This document shows, one piece after another, positions 35,421 to 48,840 of a stretch of 64,000 nt of DNA (position 1 is its first letter; each line of letters opens with the position of its first letter). The stretch is from Cryptomeria japonica. Its lineage: Eukaryota > Streptophyta > Pinopsida > Cupressales > Cupressaceae. Under the pieces are notes generated by a model. It was not told the DNA's origin. It ran no database searches and worked only from the letters and a program-made list of their open reading frames with translations. Where the stretch lies: assembly GCF_030272615.1 (NCBI RefSeq), contig NC_081413.1, forward strand, positions 563,952,010-564,016,009. Reading direction: 5' to 3'. The position numbers were made by a program, and so were the translations under genes.

Positions 35421-37429
35421 ATAGTGTGATCCTATTGCTAATGGATCTTAATTATCTTATTGATTTAGAGGTATTTTTGGTCATTTTTGGAAGGAAGCAT
35501 AGCTCATTCGAAGCTATAAATTCTCCATTGAGACCTTTGTTGCACAAACATCATTTGCTAAATGGTCTACCACTTGACCTCATGTACTTCACAAATGTTT
35601 GCAACTAATAGATCAAAAATTATCCTAATTGATCTTCCATGCCTCTTTGGCAATACCCATTATACACCAATGTGCAATTTCTAGTTAGAAAAAAATAGAT
35701 GTAGAATAATTTTGAGAGAAAGAAAAAAACAAAGGTAGGAAACATAGACAAAAGTAGAGATAATTACAAGGAAAAAGGTGAATAAGGGGATAAATTAATA
35801 ATTGATGAAGAGGAGGCATGAAGAGATGTGATAGCTCACCCTAATTATAATAGTCCTTATGTAAACATGACTCCCTTAATTACATTCCATTGCTTATTTC
35901 ACATTATAAAATTATGATGGCTAGAGAAGAAGATTTGGGAACAAGAATAAGGGAAAAGTTACAAAAATTAGTATTAGAATATAATTTATACAGTTGACAA
36001 GGTGTTGTAGGGGGGTAGTTTGAAGTTAAATTAAAAGGAGATAAACTAAAGAGGCATCCCATAGTAAAGTAAAAAAGAGACACAATTGAGTGTCACTACA
36101 AGATCAACAAATACACAATAATTATAGAATATTTATTTCAAAATAGTGCAAAGTAATATGATGAATATATTAATGTTTGGAAAGAACATTAATGATGTAG
36201 ATGATCTTCTATTCATTCTAGAGTCTTATTTGAGAAGTAAGGTTATTGTTGATCCACAAAAAAATGGATGATTTTGTGGGAACTTTTAAAGATGGACCAC
36301 TAAAATGATACATGAAGTTGAACTAGACTCAAAAAGATGATCATTGATCCACAAAATAGTATGATTATGTGAAACTTTGAGAGATGGGCCACTAAAATGA
36401 TACATAAAGTTTAACTAGACTCAAAATTTTAAAAAATGATTTATTTTTCCTAGATACTCCCATAGAGAGTGTTAGTAACATGAGAGCCTTGGCTATCTTC
36501 TAGTGTAGCTTTGACATGCCCCACATATCCTATTTGGAAACCTTTTTCCTTGAGCTTACAACCTAATTTTACCTTAGCTTCAACTTAGTTTCAAATTTCT
36601 CATATGGTGGAAGGTCACTTTTCGCCTCGTCATTCTATTGCTCTTTCTTTATCTATTGATAGGTTTTGTATGGGGGATTTCCCTCTTGCTACCCCTCGTA
36701 CTGAGAATTTAGAAGATAATGTGACTCAAACTATTGTATTAGGAAGAAATATCTTCCTAATTTATTCTTCCCAAACTCATGCTCAAGTGTTGGGTGAAAG
36801 GCAAATTTGTTACAAGACTAGGATTGTCTAAGTGGGACCCTAAGGGTCCCAATTCTCTCTTTCATTTATATTATTTTTTGTTAGCTTCGCTATTGTTGTT
36901 CCTCTTCCTCTTGGTTGTGTTGTGTTTCTATTGTTTCTATCCTATTTTGCCAAACCTTTAGACAACCTATGTAAAGTGTTAGCGCCTTGTTTCTCACTTA
37001 ATTTTATCTAAAACATGAGAGTATTCAGATAAAATGAGAGAATTGAAAAAGGAAGATGATCAAATATTCAAATTTTAAGTAAAGAAGTTTGAAATTTTAT
37101 AAGAGAAATAAATAATAGAATGGTTCAAATTAGACTTAGTTCCAATTGAATTATTTGGAGAAAATGACAAAAAAATTATGAAGTGGTAATCACTATATAC
37201 AAGAGAATAGTCATTTTGAGAAAAAAGATTGGTTAAATACCCATGAACTATTATATATTAATAAGAATGTGATAAGTATTATTGACTTAATTAGTAAAAT
37301 GATGTAATATTATAAGCATAATTTTATTCCAACAATCCCAAATTACATCTCAAGATAATAAATCAAGAAAGTTAAAAAAAAAAAAAAAAACTATAATTTG
37401 ACTACTACAGGGGATTTGGTAAATATGTC
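35421..37429. other. No gene recognised
   Basis: Intergenic DNA. The ORF at 36604-36831 and its neighbour at 36779-36961 show no recognisable domain. A 21-base A-run lies at 37371-37391. A tandem duplication is listed separately. Confidence 0.45.
36250..36436. repeat. Tandem duplication, about 95-bp unit
   Basis: GATCCACAAAA...GGACCACTAAAATGATACAT...TAGACTCAAAA at 36251-36335 is repeated, diverged, at about 36350-36431. Confidence 0.7.
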
Positions 37430-40400
37430 ATCACGTTACTTTTGGGTGGAACAATACAAGAGTTAAATATTCTACTACTAGACATACTGATGGATGTAGT
37501 GGTAGTGAACCTCAATGTATCTTGTGCACTCATGAAAAATAGGATTTTTGTATTTTCTTAAACACTTTAATTTTCATATCAAACAATTATGGAATTTGTC
37601 TCAAGAAGACCCAAGTCCATCAAGATATGATGTATCTTCATAGACAACTCCACTTGCAAAAAGATAGTTTACTTTTGTGGAAGAATGAGCAATATCGAAT
37701 TTATTTTTGCTCCCTCGTGATATTGAAACAAATCCTCAAAAGAAAACAAAGCCTAATGTATACTTTCATCCAAAGAACTTGCATAGTCTAGATACATGTA
37801 TTCTTGCAAAGAAAGATATTTAGGTTGTTTGTATTCAAGGTCATACTCCATTGTATTATCATTATATCTCAAAATACCCTTTGTTACTTTCCAATGTGAA
37901 ACCTTAGGTTCCTAAATAATCCAAGGGGGCTTCACTTAATGAACCTAGGTTATAGCATGTGTGTTCAAAGAATACTAAAGAATCCCCCTATTTTTTTTAA
38001 AAATTGCCCTAAACTCCTTTTTTGTCACCCCCTCCCAATACACAACCTGAATTAAAAGACCCCCTATTTTTACCAAATATTGTATTTTTTTTAAGTCAGA
38101 ATTAAAAACCCCTCTATTTTCACCAATAGGCAATATATTGCACCCTCATTTTTGGGATAGTGGGATATGAATGCATGTGATATAATATTGCCTAGCCAGT
38201 GAATCCCCCATGAAATAATCTTAGAAAGATAATTTGATAATATCATTGATATTTGACTTGGTGACTCAAGAGCCTATTTTTTTTTGTTGTTCAAAATATT
38301 AAATAAGGGATGAGGGTTGAGACAAAGAGGTAAAAATTGGTCCATTGGAAACAAAGTCTCTTCTTATGTTTCTCTAGAAAGTGCCTTATCTTTAGGTTTA
38401 GTAATCCACCATCTTTAAGAATTGATAGGTGATGGTGAGAAATAGGTGTTGCATACTCTTTCCTCACCAAAAGCATCTGGTTGATACACAAAATATTTAT
38501 AGTTGGACCCATAAGTCAATAACTCTTCAACCTTGAATTGTACTTGATAAAAATACATATAAAAGACTATTCATCCAACATTGTTCTTTACACCTTGGGA
38601 ATGTGCACAAATGTTATACACCCAAACACTATTAGATTTTAAATTGAGGATTACTTTATTGAACCTAGTAGTGATTTTATCAAGCACTTTGAGGAGTGTG
38701 TCCAATTTATAAGAACAAAAATGTATAAACCATTTCATCTTTGAATATAGATCACACTATTTTCACAATAGCAAAATTGCACCTCCTACAACACTATTTT
38801 GTTTCAAGGTATATATGCAGTGGTCAACCATTTTTTGATCCCATGTTATTCTAGGAAGTGTGAAAACTCCTTACTAGTGATAGTGACCAAAATATTAATT
38901 GTCATTGGTTTGAAATGATTTGATTTTTTTCAAATGTTTGATTTTTATAAAATCAAGAGATCCACATTACCTAGAATAGTCATCCATCAAAAATAAAAAA
39001 TAAGCAGCATGGTTATGAGGTGGCATGGGTATACACATCAATGTTTTATCAAATTAGATCAAATTAGAAGTAATAAAGGATTGTGTATTTACAACATGAA
39101 AAGGAACTTGATGTTGCCTCCCAACAAGAGTGTTGGAACAAAGAATTTATATTGTGTTTATTGGAGGAAGTCTTCAAATCATGTCTCTATTACACAATGC
39201 AAAAATGTAACCCAAATTGAGATGACCAAATATTTGATGCTAAATAGTAATGTATGCATTAGTTTTGACTAAAAGGGCCTTATCTTTATGAATGATTTGG
39301 ACTAATTTAAATTTTTTCTTAAGCCACAAGCAACAACTTGTCCATTGTGAGTTTTGTTTCAAATGAGACAAGGTTTCTCATCATTGTGTCAACTATAGTC
39401 AACCTTCAAGTTGTGCTCAAGTAATTAATTTATTAACATGTTTCTTGTGAATCTTGGAAAACATATGACCTTTGTCAATAACCACCTATGTTTTGAGTGG
39501 TAATGCAATATCGCTAATACCCTGCACTTCATAGGACGTATAATCACCAAAGGAAAATTTCTTATATGATTTGATGGGGTTAGGTTGGAGAACCACTCTT
39601 ATTCTCCTATCATATGTTTGGATTCACTATAGTAAACATACCAAATTGGACTAATAGAAGTGGAAGTCCTAGTCTTTGTAATAGACGTAAAGTTATCATC
39701 AAAAATATTTGTGTAAGCACCATGATCATGTTGTTTCTTGTGTATTTTTTTTATCAATGATGATTCTTCTTATTGTCCCCTTGAGAAATCTTTAATTGTT
39801 TTTGTTGGCTAGATTCATTATTGGAAAAATAATTGTATCAACATATTTTGATATTGTCCAATCTTATCAAAAATATGACCTTTTTTTGGTTGATGAGGTT
39901 TTTTGTTTGTATTTAGATAAATTTGATGGACCACTTCAATGTTGACATTGATTTCTATTATGCTAGATTGCAATGGTCTATTTGTTTAGGGAGTTCAATT
40001 TATGGATTTTATCCTCTTGTTGAAACAAGTTCATCAGCCATTCAAAAGATAATTTTTCACCGACTATATTGAAACATGTGACAAACACTTAAAATGTAGT
40101 TGGAAAATCATCTTAAGATAACAAGTACAAACTCATTTGATATTTCTTCTCCTAATGCTTGTAGAAATTGTTCTCTTTTTTTCACCACTTCAGTATTGCA
40201 AATATTGTAGTTGATTTTTCAAACAAAGAATTTGATTATTATTTTTTACCTCATATTGTCTTGAAGTGATCCCAAGTTGCTTTGGTGGTTGTGGCTATTT
40301 AGATATGAAGTTGACCATCATCAAAAAAATCAAACAAAATTACCAGTTGGCCATATCATACCAATTTTGCTTAGCTCCAACTTATGTAGGTTTGAGTTTG

Positions 40401-40436
40401 TACCTTGGTTTTCTAGAAAGTATAATTATGATGTTC
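37430..40436 (-). pseudogene. Ancient Ty1/copia remnant
   Basis: It is heavily decayed, but the copia order is visible on the minus strand. Gag-like ATTTKATWDHFKTI lies near 40275-40320, a knuckle-like remnant near 39840-39900, integrase LFLMDDYSR near 38960-38990 (the second catalytic Asp context), and RNase H text equivalent to NPVFHE-TKHIEVHYH near 37510-37590. Length is reduced and frames change constantly. LTRs were not identified. Its right end is cut by an unrelated LTR at 40437. Confidence 0.55.
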
Positions 40437-41597
40437 TATAGTGTTGTAAATTGTACCCTTGTACAATTTCATACTCACATGGGCCTCACTTTAGTGTTTT
40501 TTCCTTCTATTCCCTAATTATTCTCACACTAGTGCCAATTTTGGGATCTTAGTTCTTTGCTTTGATATCTAGACCTTGTCTTAGCCCATATGGACTAGAC
40601 TATGGGACTTAGCACCCATGTCCTCCTAGACTAAGGAACTAAGCACCATAGTCTAGGCCAAAAGGGCCCAAATTTAAATCCTCTAATGGTTGAAAAAAGT
40701 TGAGCAGGAAATGATTTTTGATGTCATCATTCTTCATAATTTTCAACAAATTTCATGAGGATGGGTATACAAGAAAGTCGTATTCCCTCATTTGAAACAT
40801 CTCTCCACAAGTATTTTTATTTCAAGCTTTCAAGATGACATCAACCTTTTTATGAAGACTTCAAGGCAAAGGAGATTCATAAAGGTATAACATTTCAATT
40901 CAGCATTTATTTCTAGATCTAGCCTCTACCCTACAAGGGTGAACTCTCTTTATTCATCATAGGGTTAGTTTTAAACCAAGGATTGACCCAGAAAAACCCT
41001 TCTCAACCCAACGCCATATCTCCTCTCTTGTGTGTGCAGGTAATATGTTCAAAAGAAAAGGAACATAGATTTAGAAAGTAAAAACAGAGACAAAGAGAAC
41101 TAGACTTTGTGAAAGCAAAAAATCCTGGACACTGGGTACACCTAGTGTTTAACACTTTTCTGACAAAATTTTAGGAGGATATTCCGAGCAGCATCCTGAT
41201 TCCTAAAATTTTCAAATGTGTTTCCAATATATACAATTGACAACTTGAGGAATAGTTCGTGTAGCTACATAGTCCAACACTTTCGAGCTCAAATTTCAAA
41301 CACGAGTTCCTCTCCAACTCTCATTTCCAAATTTGTACTGAGAGTTTGTATATCTTATCTAAAATTCTCTGTTTATGCCTACTACTTTAAAATTTGCATC
41401 TTTAGCTCTAGAATTTGCATCTAGTTATTCTACCTTATCTAATTGCAATAATTTAACAAAAAAGATGTGATGAATTTTGTGTTTGACTATTTCTATAGGT
41501 CTGAAGTGATACATTTGACTTAATGTGATGTTATTGTGAATGGGTTGATTCCCAGTTTGCATGTTTAGTCTAGTGAACCCCATTTTACCACGTTACA
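40437..41597 (+). repeat. TGTAGCGTC-family LTR, copy 1 (solo type)
   Basis: The start TATAGTGTTGTAAATTGTAC corresponds to TGTAGCGTCGTAAATTGTCA of copy 3. The end is TTTTACCACGTTACA. An internal landmark shared with copies 2 and 3 is the segment GGTTAGTTTTAAACC...TGTGTGTGCAGGT (about 40963-41043). There is no primer site after it and no clear target duplication, so it is a decayed solo LTR or fragment. The superfamily cannot be assigned without internal domains. Confidence 0.62.
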
Positions 41598-44069
41598 CCT
41601 CCCAATAGCTAAGAGTTAGTAAGAACTAAATTTAAAGCATTGGAAGTTATTTTATAATATCTAGGGGATGCTTATTTCTCCAACAAGAAATGCTCACCCT
41701 TATGTCTTACTGATGATTTACAAGTTTATTGGACCATATATGTCATTGTTGATAGAAGATATGGAAAACTAATTCTTGAACCTCAAAAACCCAACCATAA
41801 GCCAAAGATCCAAGAATTGAAAATCCAACATCATGCCAAGAGAACACTTCCTCTAAAATGCATAAAATTCAAATAAACAAATAAAAATATAAAAATGCAC
41901 TCAAGAGACGCTTGACTTTCTTGTTTTCCTATCTACCAAGATCCTGTGTGATAAATATTTTGCTCTCAAATTTGCACAATACACAAGAGGCTATGGAAGA
42001 ACAAAAATGGTTGATTGATCAACATGATTGAAAAAATGACTATGAAATTGCTATGAATTCATAAAGGGACTAAGTATGCAAAAGGATTCCCAAAATGGCA
42101 TTACGACCTCCAAGTTTCAAGAAGCAAGAGAGACTTAGAAAGGAGAGGGAGCAATGTATTTATAGGCATCCTCATGGGTGGATCCAAGTTTAGGAAGAAT
42201 GTGGGATTATTGGATGAGATGGAGAGATAAATATTTATCCCACATTTGTTGGGTAGATGTGATTAGGAGGGGATGAAGGAGATAAATGAAATGAGTTTGG
42301 GAAATTGAAGAGATTAGGAATTTGTATAAGAATGAATTTATATTGATTAGGTTTAATGAATTAGATGAATTATTGAATTAAGATGGAAAAAATATTAATG
42401 AATTATTTAAATAAACGAAATATCTATTTAACTAATAGAATAATTATGATAATATATGAGCATAATTTTATGGAAAAAAATTATGTGTCTATATTTTGCC
42501 CCTCTTTGAGACGATGCAACATGTCATGTTGTTTCAAATAAAAAATGATTAACTAATATATTCCCCAGGGATATCCTAGTAAGAGTAATGATAAATATGA
42601 TATGCCCCCTCAAGAGATTAATTGGACAGATTGTGATAAGATTGATCTCTCGATAGATTACAGGGGGAAATGTGATGATTGAGATTGCATGAGTAATTAA
42701 GCTAGGATGCACATTTGATGAAAATGCACAACTCAGAAGCATAACTGAACAATTGATGGAAATGATCAGTATAGCCATATCAATAAGCTGATTAAGCTAA
42801 TTGAGATTTATGCTAGCACGAGATAAGTTGGTACAATGATTAAGTGATTGATTGACTGATCAAGAAGCAAGAGGATCAAATGCTAATAAGCAAGTTGATT
42901 GATTTTATATAGGATTAAGAGACATGTATTAGTTGGATAAAGTGATTGATTAATCTTTGAGATAAAGAGGATGAAGAATGACGATGATAGGAAAATGATG
43001 AAAGAAATGATGGATGCAGAAGAGGATACATGGAAATGATGAAAAGGAGGTGAAAGTGATGAAGAAGGGATATGAAGGTGATGAAGGAAATGAAAGATGA
43101 AAGAAAAAATATTAAGTAATGAAAGAAATGAAGGTGATGAAAGATGAAGTGATGAAAATTCGTGTGCTTTTAAAGTTCTTATAATATCATCATTGAGCTT
43201 ATTATGGTGCAAAAGAATAGACTCGTCTGGATATGGATTAGACCCAAATGAATCAACATAACAATTGCATGCGGGAGACACATCAAATAGTTAAGGAATG
43301 CCCCAGTTCACATGAGACCCATATGTCCTTGATGATCTTAAACAATCTTTTTCTAAGATGAGTCATCATATTACTAAGGAACAATCCACAGACAGCAAAC
43401 AAGTGAACATGTTTCATCCTCACCTTTCTATTAAAAGACCAACTGGAGATAAAATCTCTAGTCAGAGCCATCCCGAAAAAGCTAAAAGACATGTCACCAA
43501 AGATAAAATCAAAAACAATAAAAAACCTACCAAACAAGTCGACATTATGCTTCATGCCAAAATGATTCTTATTATAATTTGTTTTGAATAGATTGATAAG
43601 AATGTTGTTTATGTCTTCTCCATCATAATCTAAACATTTCATGATTTTTCTAAAGCCCCAAAGTTGCACTTCTTGTCGATCTAAAAATGTACTCCCATCT
43701 GCAAACTGGATGCTTTTATTATGAAGAAAAAGTGAACTGATATGGTTGATGGTGCAAGTGATATTTTATTGTGGTTTATGGGCGAAAAGGCAGATGCAGA
43801 TAATAGTTCCTCTAACCGTAAGATGCCAAATATCCCATCCCACCGCTAATGCTCGTGGGATACTTTAAATCACCTCAAACACTCTATTGATATTCTCATA
43901 AGTTTGTGTTAATTCTAACATGATTTTATGATAATTCCTTAGATTCAAGTCACTTAGACACTAGTCACCTTTCATTGAAGTGCTTCGTGTTGACCTGATC
44001 AATTTTACCCTATTTTTAGTTATACATCAATAATCATATCTCATTGTCATAAATGGTCACATTTACAAT
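41598..44069. other. No gene recognised
   Basis: Intergenic, probably old repeat DNA. The minus-strand ORF 43283-43669 has no recognisable motif. TTGCCCCTCTTTGAGACGAT and similar text near 42498 look like an eroded LTR, but no ends could be placed. Confidence 0.4.
42960..43160. repeat. Imperfect GATGAAR minisatellite
   Basis: Purine-rich repeats of GATGAAGAA, GATGAAAG and similar run for about 200 bases. The antisense ORF over it encodes low-complexity Ser/Phe text. Confidence 0.65.
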
Positions 44070-44074
44070 AGTCA

Positions 44075-45456
44075 TGTTGGAGATTGTTGGAAGAATGTTG
44101 CAAATATGTGCTTAAGAGATATTTGAGAGATGTTTTGTCATTGATGTCAACATATTTCTTTCTTTGTGTCAGTGATGCGGTGAAGTTCCTTGAGTTATTT
44201 TGTTCGGCATGTTGATGATTAGAGTTTGTGGATTAAAGGGTTTGTACAAGATTGTTTGTAGATGATTCAATGCAATTTTTAAAGGTCCGCATGAAGATTT
44301 GAGTGAGATGGATATCTGTGTGTGGTTGGTTTTTCAATTGTTCAGTGATGTCAAAGTGTTCGTATTTTGATCTGCATTGCTCCACATTGTAATATCTTGA
44401 TTTGTGGATTTGGAGATATGTTTGGGACATTTATGTGTATCCTCAATTCAAGTGGTTCATGGTTTTGAGCTCTGCAAGTGATTTTTCCAGGTTGACAATC
44501 ATTGCAGTTAGTGTTCTTGAAGTTTGGTATAATGATGATGATTCTATTAATTTAAATTTGTGTGGATATTGTGGTGGCAGTTCATGATGCTTGTGGATGT
44601 TTCTAGATCATGTTCCTTTTGTGTTGGTGGTCCGCATTGATCCTTGTGTGCGTAATTGATGTTTTTCTCTAATGTGTTATTGTTCTTCATGTTTTTGGCT
44701 GACCAAATGCTTGTAGAGTGTTGTGCATGTTTGATGCATAATTCTTAGAGGTTTTTAATTTTTGAGGCATGTGATATGGGTATGCGCTATGTCTTGGCTA
44801 ACATTACTTGGTCTGCATATGATATTGTAGCGTGTGTGATTATATTTTTGTAACTAGGTGTTGAGTGTTGAGACGACCTTGATGATCTTCACAAGGTTGA
44901 TGTCATGTATAAATAAATGTAATATCTTTGTATTTGAGTGTGTAAGTGTGTATGGATGAGAATCATAATGTATGTGTGCTAAATGTATACATTTTTTGGA
45001 GGCCGAGAAAAAGTGTGAGAAGAAGAATTTGTTATGTTCTTAAATGGAACTATAACCAGGCATTAAGGAGATGTTATTCTTCAGTTCATGATCTTTTGAA
45101 TGTGATCTGAATCTATTTGTAAGATGGTGAGTCTTCCCTGGGTTGTAGCCCTTGTTGTTTTGAGTAGTGAGCTCTAGGCAGTGTGCTTGAATGCATGTGC
45201 ATTCCCCATTGTAATATTTCTAATAATTCTTACAGAGTATCATCATATTGTGGGTAGGTTTCCACCATGGTTTTTCCCTTGACCGGGTTTTCCATGCCAA
45301 AAATCTTGGTGTTATGTGTGTTTATGATTTGTTGTTGATTCATGCTTTCATGGTTAATTATTAGATCTGAAATTAGGTTTAATTTGTGTAAGTTTTTGTG
45401 ACAACTGATTCACCCCCCCTCTCAGATGTCTGCCCATAATTAGATTTATTTCATCA
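44075..45456 (+). repeat. E4 5' LTR, 1382 bp
   Basis: It starts TGTTGGAGATTGTTGG and ends TTATTTCATCA. It contains GGTGGTCCGCATTGATC (complement of the same text in the E2 LTR), the shared block (CCACCATGGTTTTTCCC near 45272) and the terminal C-tract (TTCACCCCCCCTCTCAG). Confidence 0.9.
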
Positions 45457-45458
45457 AT

Positions 45459-45471
45459 TGGTATCAGAGAA
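45459..45471 (+). promoter_or_regulatory. E4 primer binding site
   Basis: TGGTATCAGAGAA lies two bases after the 5' LTR, an initiator tRNA-Met type site with mismatches at the end. Confidence 0.88.
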
Positions 45472-45511
45472 AGTTCCTTTGGAGAAGCTTAACCACTTGA
45501 GGTGAACCTAG

Positions 45512-46469
45512 ATGGTGACTTACAAGAAGGACAGTATGAGATTTGATTATACTAACTACTGTCTTTGGAAGAGTCGTATGGAGTGTCATCTGAGATGCAT
45601 TGGCAAAGCTTACTAGACTATTACAAAGAACAAGTATATTGTTCCTACAAATGGACCTTCAACTTCGGATGAGATAAAGGAAATTGAATGTAATATTAGG
45701 GCTAAGGAAACATTGTTGAGTGCCTTGACAAATTTTGAGATGACAAAAGTTATGGAATTGCAGACTGCTCATTAGATCTGGAAGAAGTTGGAGACCCTAT
45801 ATAAAGGAGACAGTTATGTGAAGATTGCCAAGTTGCAAAGCTTAAAGGGAAAGTATGAGATGTTGAGGATGGGAGAAGATGAGAACATTACTTCTTTTAT
45901 GCAGAAGGTGAATGAACTTGTGTACAATATCAGATGTGTCAGTGGAAAGTTGGAATAATCAGAGATTGTTGCTAAAGTTCTCAGATCCTTACCTGCATCC
46001 TAAAAACACAAAGTTGCTAATATTGAGGAGATTCAGACCGTCATTGATGTGACCAGAGACATGTTGATTGGTATGTTATCATCCTTTGATTAAGTGAGTT
46101 TGGTGATTCTCTTCCCAAGGTAGAATCTGCATTCAAAGCCATTATTTTCAGAAAGGATAAGAAGAGATATGATCCAGGAGAAATTTCTTCAAGATGGATG
46201 TCCATATTTGAGAAGGAGAGAAAGGAAATTGAAGAAGAAGAACGAGAGCTTGAGGAGCTTGAAGCATTGATTGCCAAAAGATTACCCAAAGGAACCAATA
46301 AGTATGAAGGAAAGTTGTCTCTTAAATGTTTTTCTTGCAATAAGATAGGTCATTTTGCCTCAAGGTGTCCGAAAAGAGTTCCTAAGAAAACTTTCAAGCC
46401 TAAATTTCAGAAAAGATGTTATGTTGCTTCTAATGAAGGTGTGTCAAATGATGAATCGGATAAGGGAAA
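45512..46469 (+). pseudogene. E4 gag, truncated
   Basis: It opens at the ATG at 45512 (MVTYKKDSMRFDYTNYCLWK) and includes CNIRAKETLLSALTNFEMTK, KLQSLKGKYEMLRMGEDENI and an intact CCHC knuckle CFSCNKIGHFASRC (near 46330-46371). Stops and a frameshift (about 46090) disable it. It ends at GVSNDESDKGN, where the corresponding E2 gag continues, because the E5 LTR begins there. Confidence 0.85.
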
Positions 46470-47222
46470 TGTAAGGAAGTTAAGTAGCGAAACAAGTTCC
46501 TACACTAACCTTGAGAGGAGGATAATGCAAAAACTTTTACAGATCATTGCAACAGCCATAGAAACAACAAAAATAATCAAAATATCATGCATACCACAAC
46601 ACAATAACATGGAGATTTATGTGGGGAAAACCCTTTTGCGATAAAAACCCCACACACCAAAAGCAGCTCAATATATTATTCAATAATCAACAACAAATTA
46701 TAATATACTTGTAGAGAAAGCTCTTCATAGGAGTACCACTAATCAGAGACTCAGAGGTAACTCAATCACCATAAGACTCTTACATTCAACATATATCTCA
46801 TGCACCTCATATATAGGAGATACAATACAAGAAACCCCCAAGCGGTATTACAAAACCATGGACTAAACCCACCCAATAAGGTAGACTCGACCTTATCTCC
46901 CTTCTATATGCCCTATGATGTGTTAAAACACACATCAACATGTGTCCCTCCCTTTTATAGCTCATTTATGTGTCCAATACATTTTATATTTCCTATTTCA
47001 GGAATACAAACTTTTGGAGGCCATAACTTGAGAACCGTGTGTCCTATTGACGAACCGTTTGAAGCATCAAAAAGATCGCGAAGTGCTCTATTGCCTTGTA
47101 AACTGCTATGTCATTTATGCCCACTTTTTTAGGGCATTCGCACCATTTCATGCTCAAACAAAAACTTACTATAAATAGTAACCTCATGTAAATGCAAGGT
47201 TGAGACACCATTTTTTCCAACA
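46470..47222 (-). repeat. E5 3' LTR, 753 bp
   Basis: The minus-strand start is TGTTGGAAAAAATGG and the end is CTTCCTTACA. The polypurine tract CAAGAGGTGGGAGAA (minus, 47223-47237) abuts it. Confidence 0.8.
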
Positions 47223-47329
47223 TTCTCCCACCTCTTGAACACCTTGCAAGAGCAAAGGGAGTATCAACACAATAAATTAATTGCTAGGGGCCATGAGGCC
47301 CATAGACTCTCAACACCATTTGAACTTCT

Positions 47330-48840
47330 CTATGCTCACAGCCATAGTTAAAGCGTCTACAACAATCATCAAAGTTTCTACCTTAACTAGCTTCACCCTA
47401 TTATCTTTGACAATATCTCTGACAAAATGATACTGAACATCAATGTGTTTATTTTGGGGATGAAACGTAGGGTTCTTAGCTAGGCAAATTGCACTCTGAC
47501 TATCACAATAAACTGTTACTACACCTTATTTTATTCCAATATCTGAACACAGTCTCTTAAGCCAAATGGATTCTTTACAAGCATGAATAGCTGCCACATA
47601 CTTTGCTTCAATAGTGGAAAAAGCAACCACATGTCGCTTACTCATCCAATTAATTGCACCACCAAATAAAGTAAACACATAAGCACTGGTGGATCTTCTG
47701 CTATCAATATCCCTTGTCCAGTCTGAATCAACATAACCATGAATATCAAGGGAAGTCATATCTCCAACCAAATTACCATGATAACACAAAGAATGCTTTG
47801 AGGTACCCTTCAAATATAGGAAGACTCTTTTGACTGCATCCCAATGAACTCTACCAGGATTTGACATATATCTGGAAAGAACTCCCATTGCTTGGGCAAT
47901 GTCTGGTATGGTACAGACCATAGCGTACATCAAAATTCCAATTGCACTCTGGTAAGGCACTCTGCTCATGTCTTCCATTTCCGATGGGGATGTAGGGAAA
48001 TCTGAAGCAGATAACTTCGTTCCAACTACAAAAGGAACACATAATGGTCTACAATCATGCATGTTGAACCTCCGTAAAATTGAATTCACATACTTACCCT
48101 GGCCTAGCCATAGCTTTTTGTTCACTCTATCTCTTCTAATTTCCATCCTAAGAATGTGCTTTGCAGCACCACGATCTTTCATTTCAAATTTAGCTGCGAG
48201 CTAAGACTTTACTTCTGAAATCATACATTTTTCTTTACCAATGAATAACATATCATCAACATACAATGCAATATATAGGAAATTATCACCATTAGATTTA
48301 TAATAAACACAATGACCTAATTTAGATTGTTCAAATCCGAAACTCAACACATATGTATCAAATTTTTGGTATCACATCCTAGGAATCTGTTTGAGATCAT
48401 ACAAAGATTTCTTTAATTTACAAACCAAATTATTTTTACCTTTCACCACATAGTGCTCCAATTGTGCCATATAAATATCCCCCTCCTAATCACCATGAAG
48501 GAAAGCAGTTTTCACATCCATTTTCTCAACTTCTAAATCATAAGCAGCAGCAATAGAAAACAAAAAACTAATGGATGTCATTTTTGCAACAAGAGAAAAT
48601 ATCTCACCATAGTCAACACCCTCAACTTGAGAGTAGCCTTTTGCAACCAACATTGCTTTATACTTCTCAATGCTTCCATCTGAACCAATCTTTTTCTTGA
48701 ACACCCATTTGTAGCCAACAGGCTTCCATCCTTCAGGCAATGGTACAAGATACCATGTATCATTATTTTTCAAAGCTGTCATTTCTTCTTTCATAGCAAT
48801 CTTCCAGGATTTTGCATCATTCATACCTAATGCCAAGTTG
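47330..48840 (-). pseudogene. E5 reverse transcriptase and RNase H
   Basis: Starts at the junction with LALGMNDAKSWKIAMKEEM and runs through DTWYLVPLPEGWKPVGYKWV, LVAKGYSQVEGVDYGEIFS and MDVKTAFLHGD. After one stop an intact YVDD lies near 48247-48270. It continues with MKDRGAAKHILRMEIRRDR, VPYQSAIGILMYAMVC, YVDSDWTRDIDSRRSTSAYV and FSTIEAKYVAAIHACKESIW, and with CDSQSAICLAKNPTFH after a stop. This is the best-conserved polymerase of the window. The upstream gag to integrase part is deleted. Confidence 0.87.

Larger units (their letters stand above)
46470..48840 (-). mobile_element. E5: 5'-truncated Ty1/copia element of a second lineage
   Basis: On the minus strand it contains only the reverse transcriptase N-terminus onward, RNase H, polypurine tract and 3' LTR (46470-47222). 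The pol wording differs from E0/E2 (Tnt1/Tork-like). It was inserted into E4 gag, and the deletion described under E4 removed its 5' half. The candidate target sequence GGAAA (46465-46469) has lost its partner. Confidence 0.82.

Noticed and set aside
42883-43281. Minus-strand ORF rich in Ser/Phe/His
   Set aside because: It lies on the GATGAAR minisatellite and has no domain.
46800-47132. Plus-strand ORF of 110 residues
   Set aside because: It lies inside the E5 LTR with no domain.
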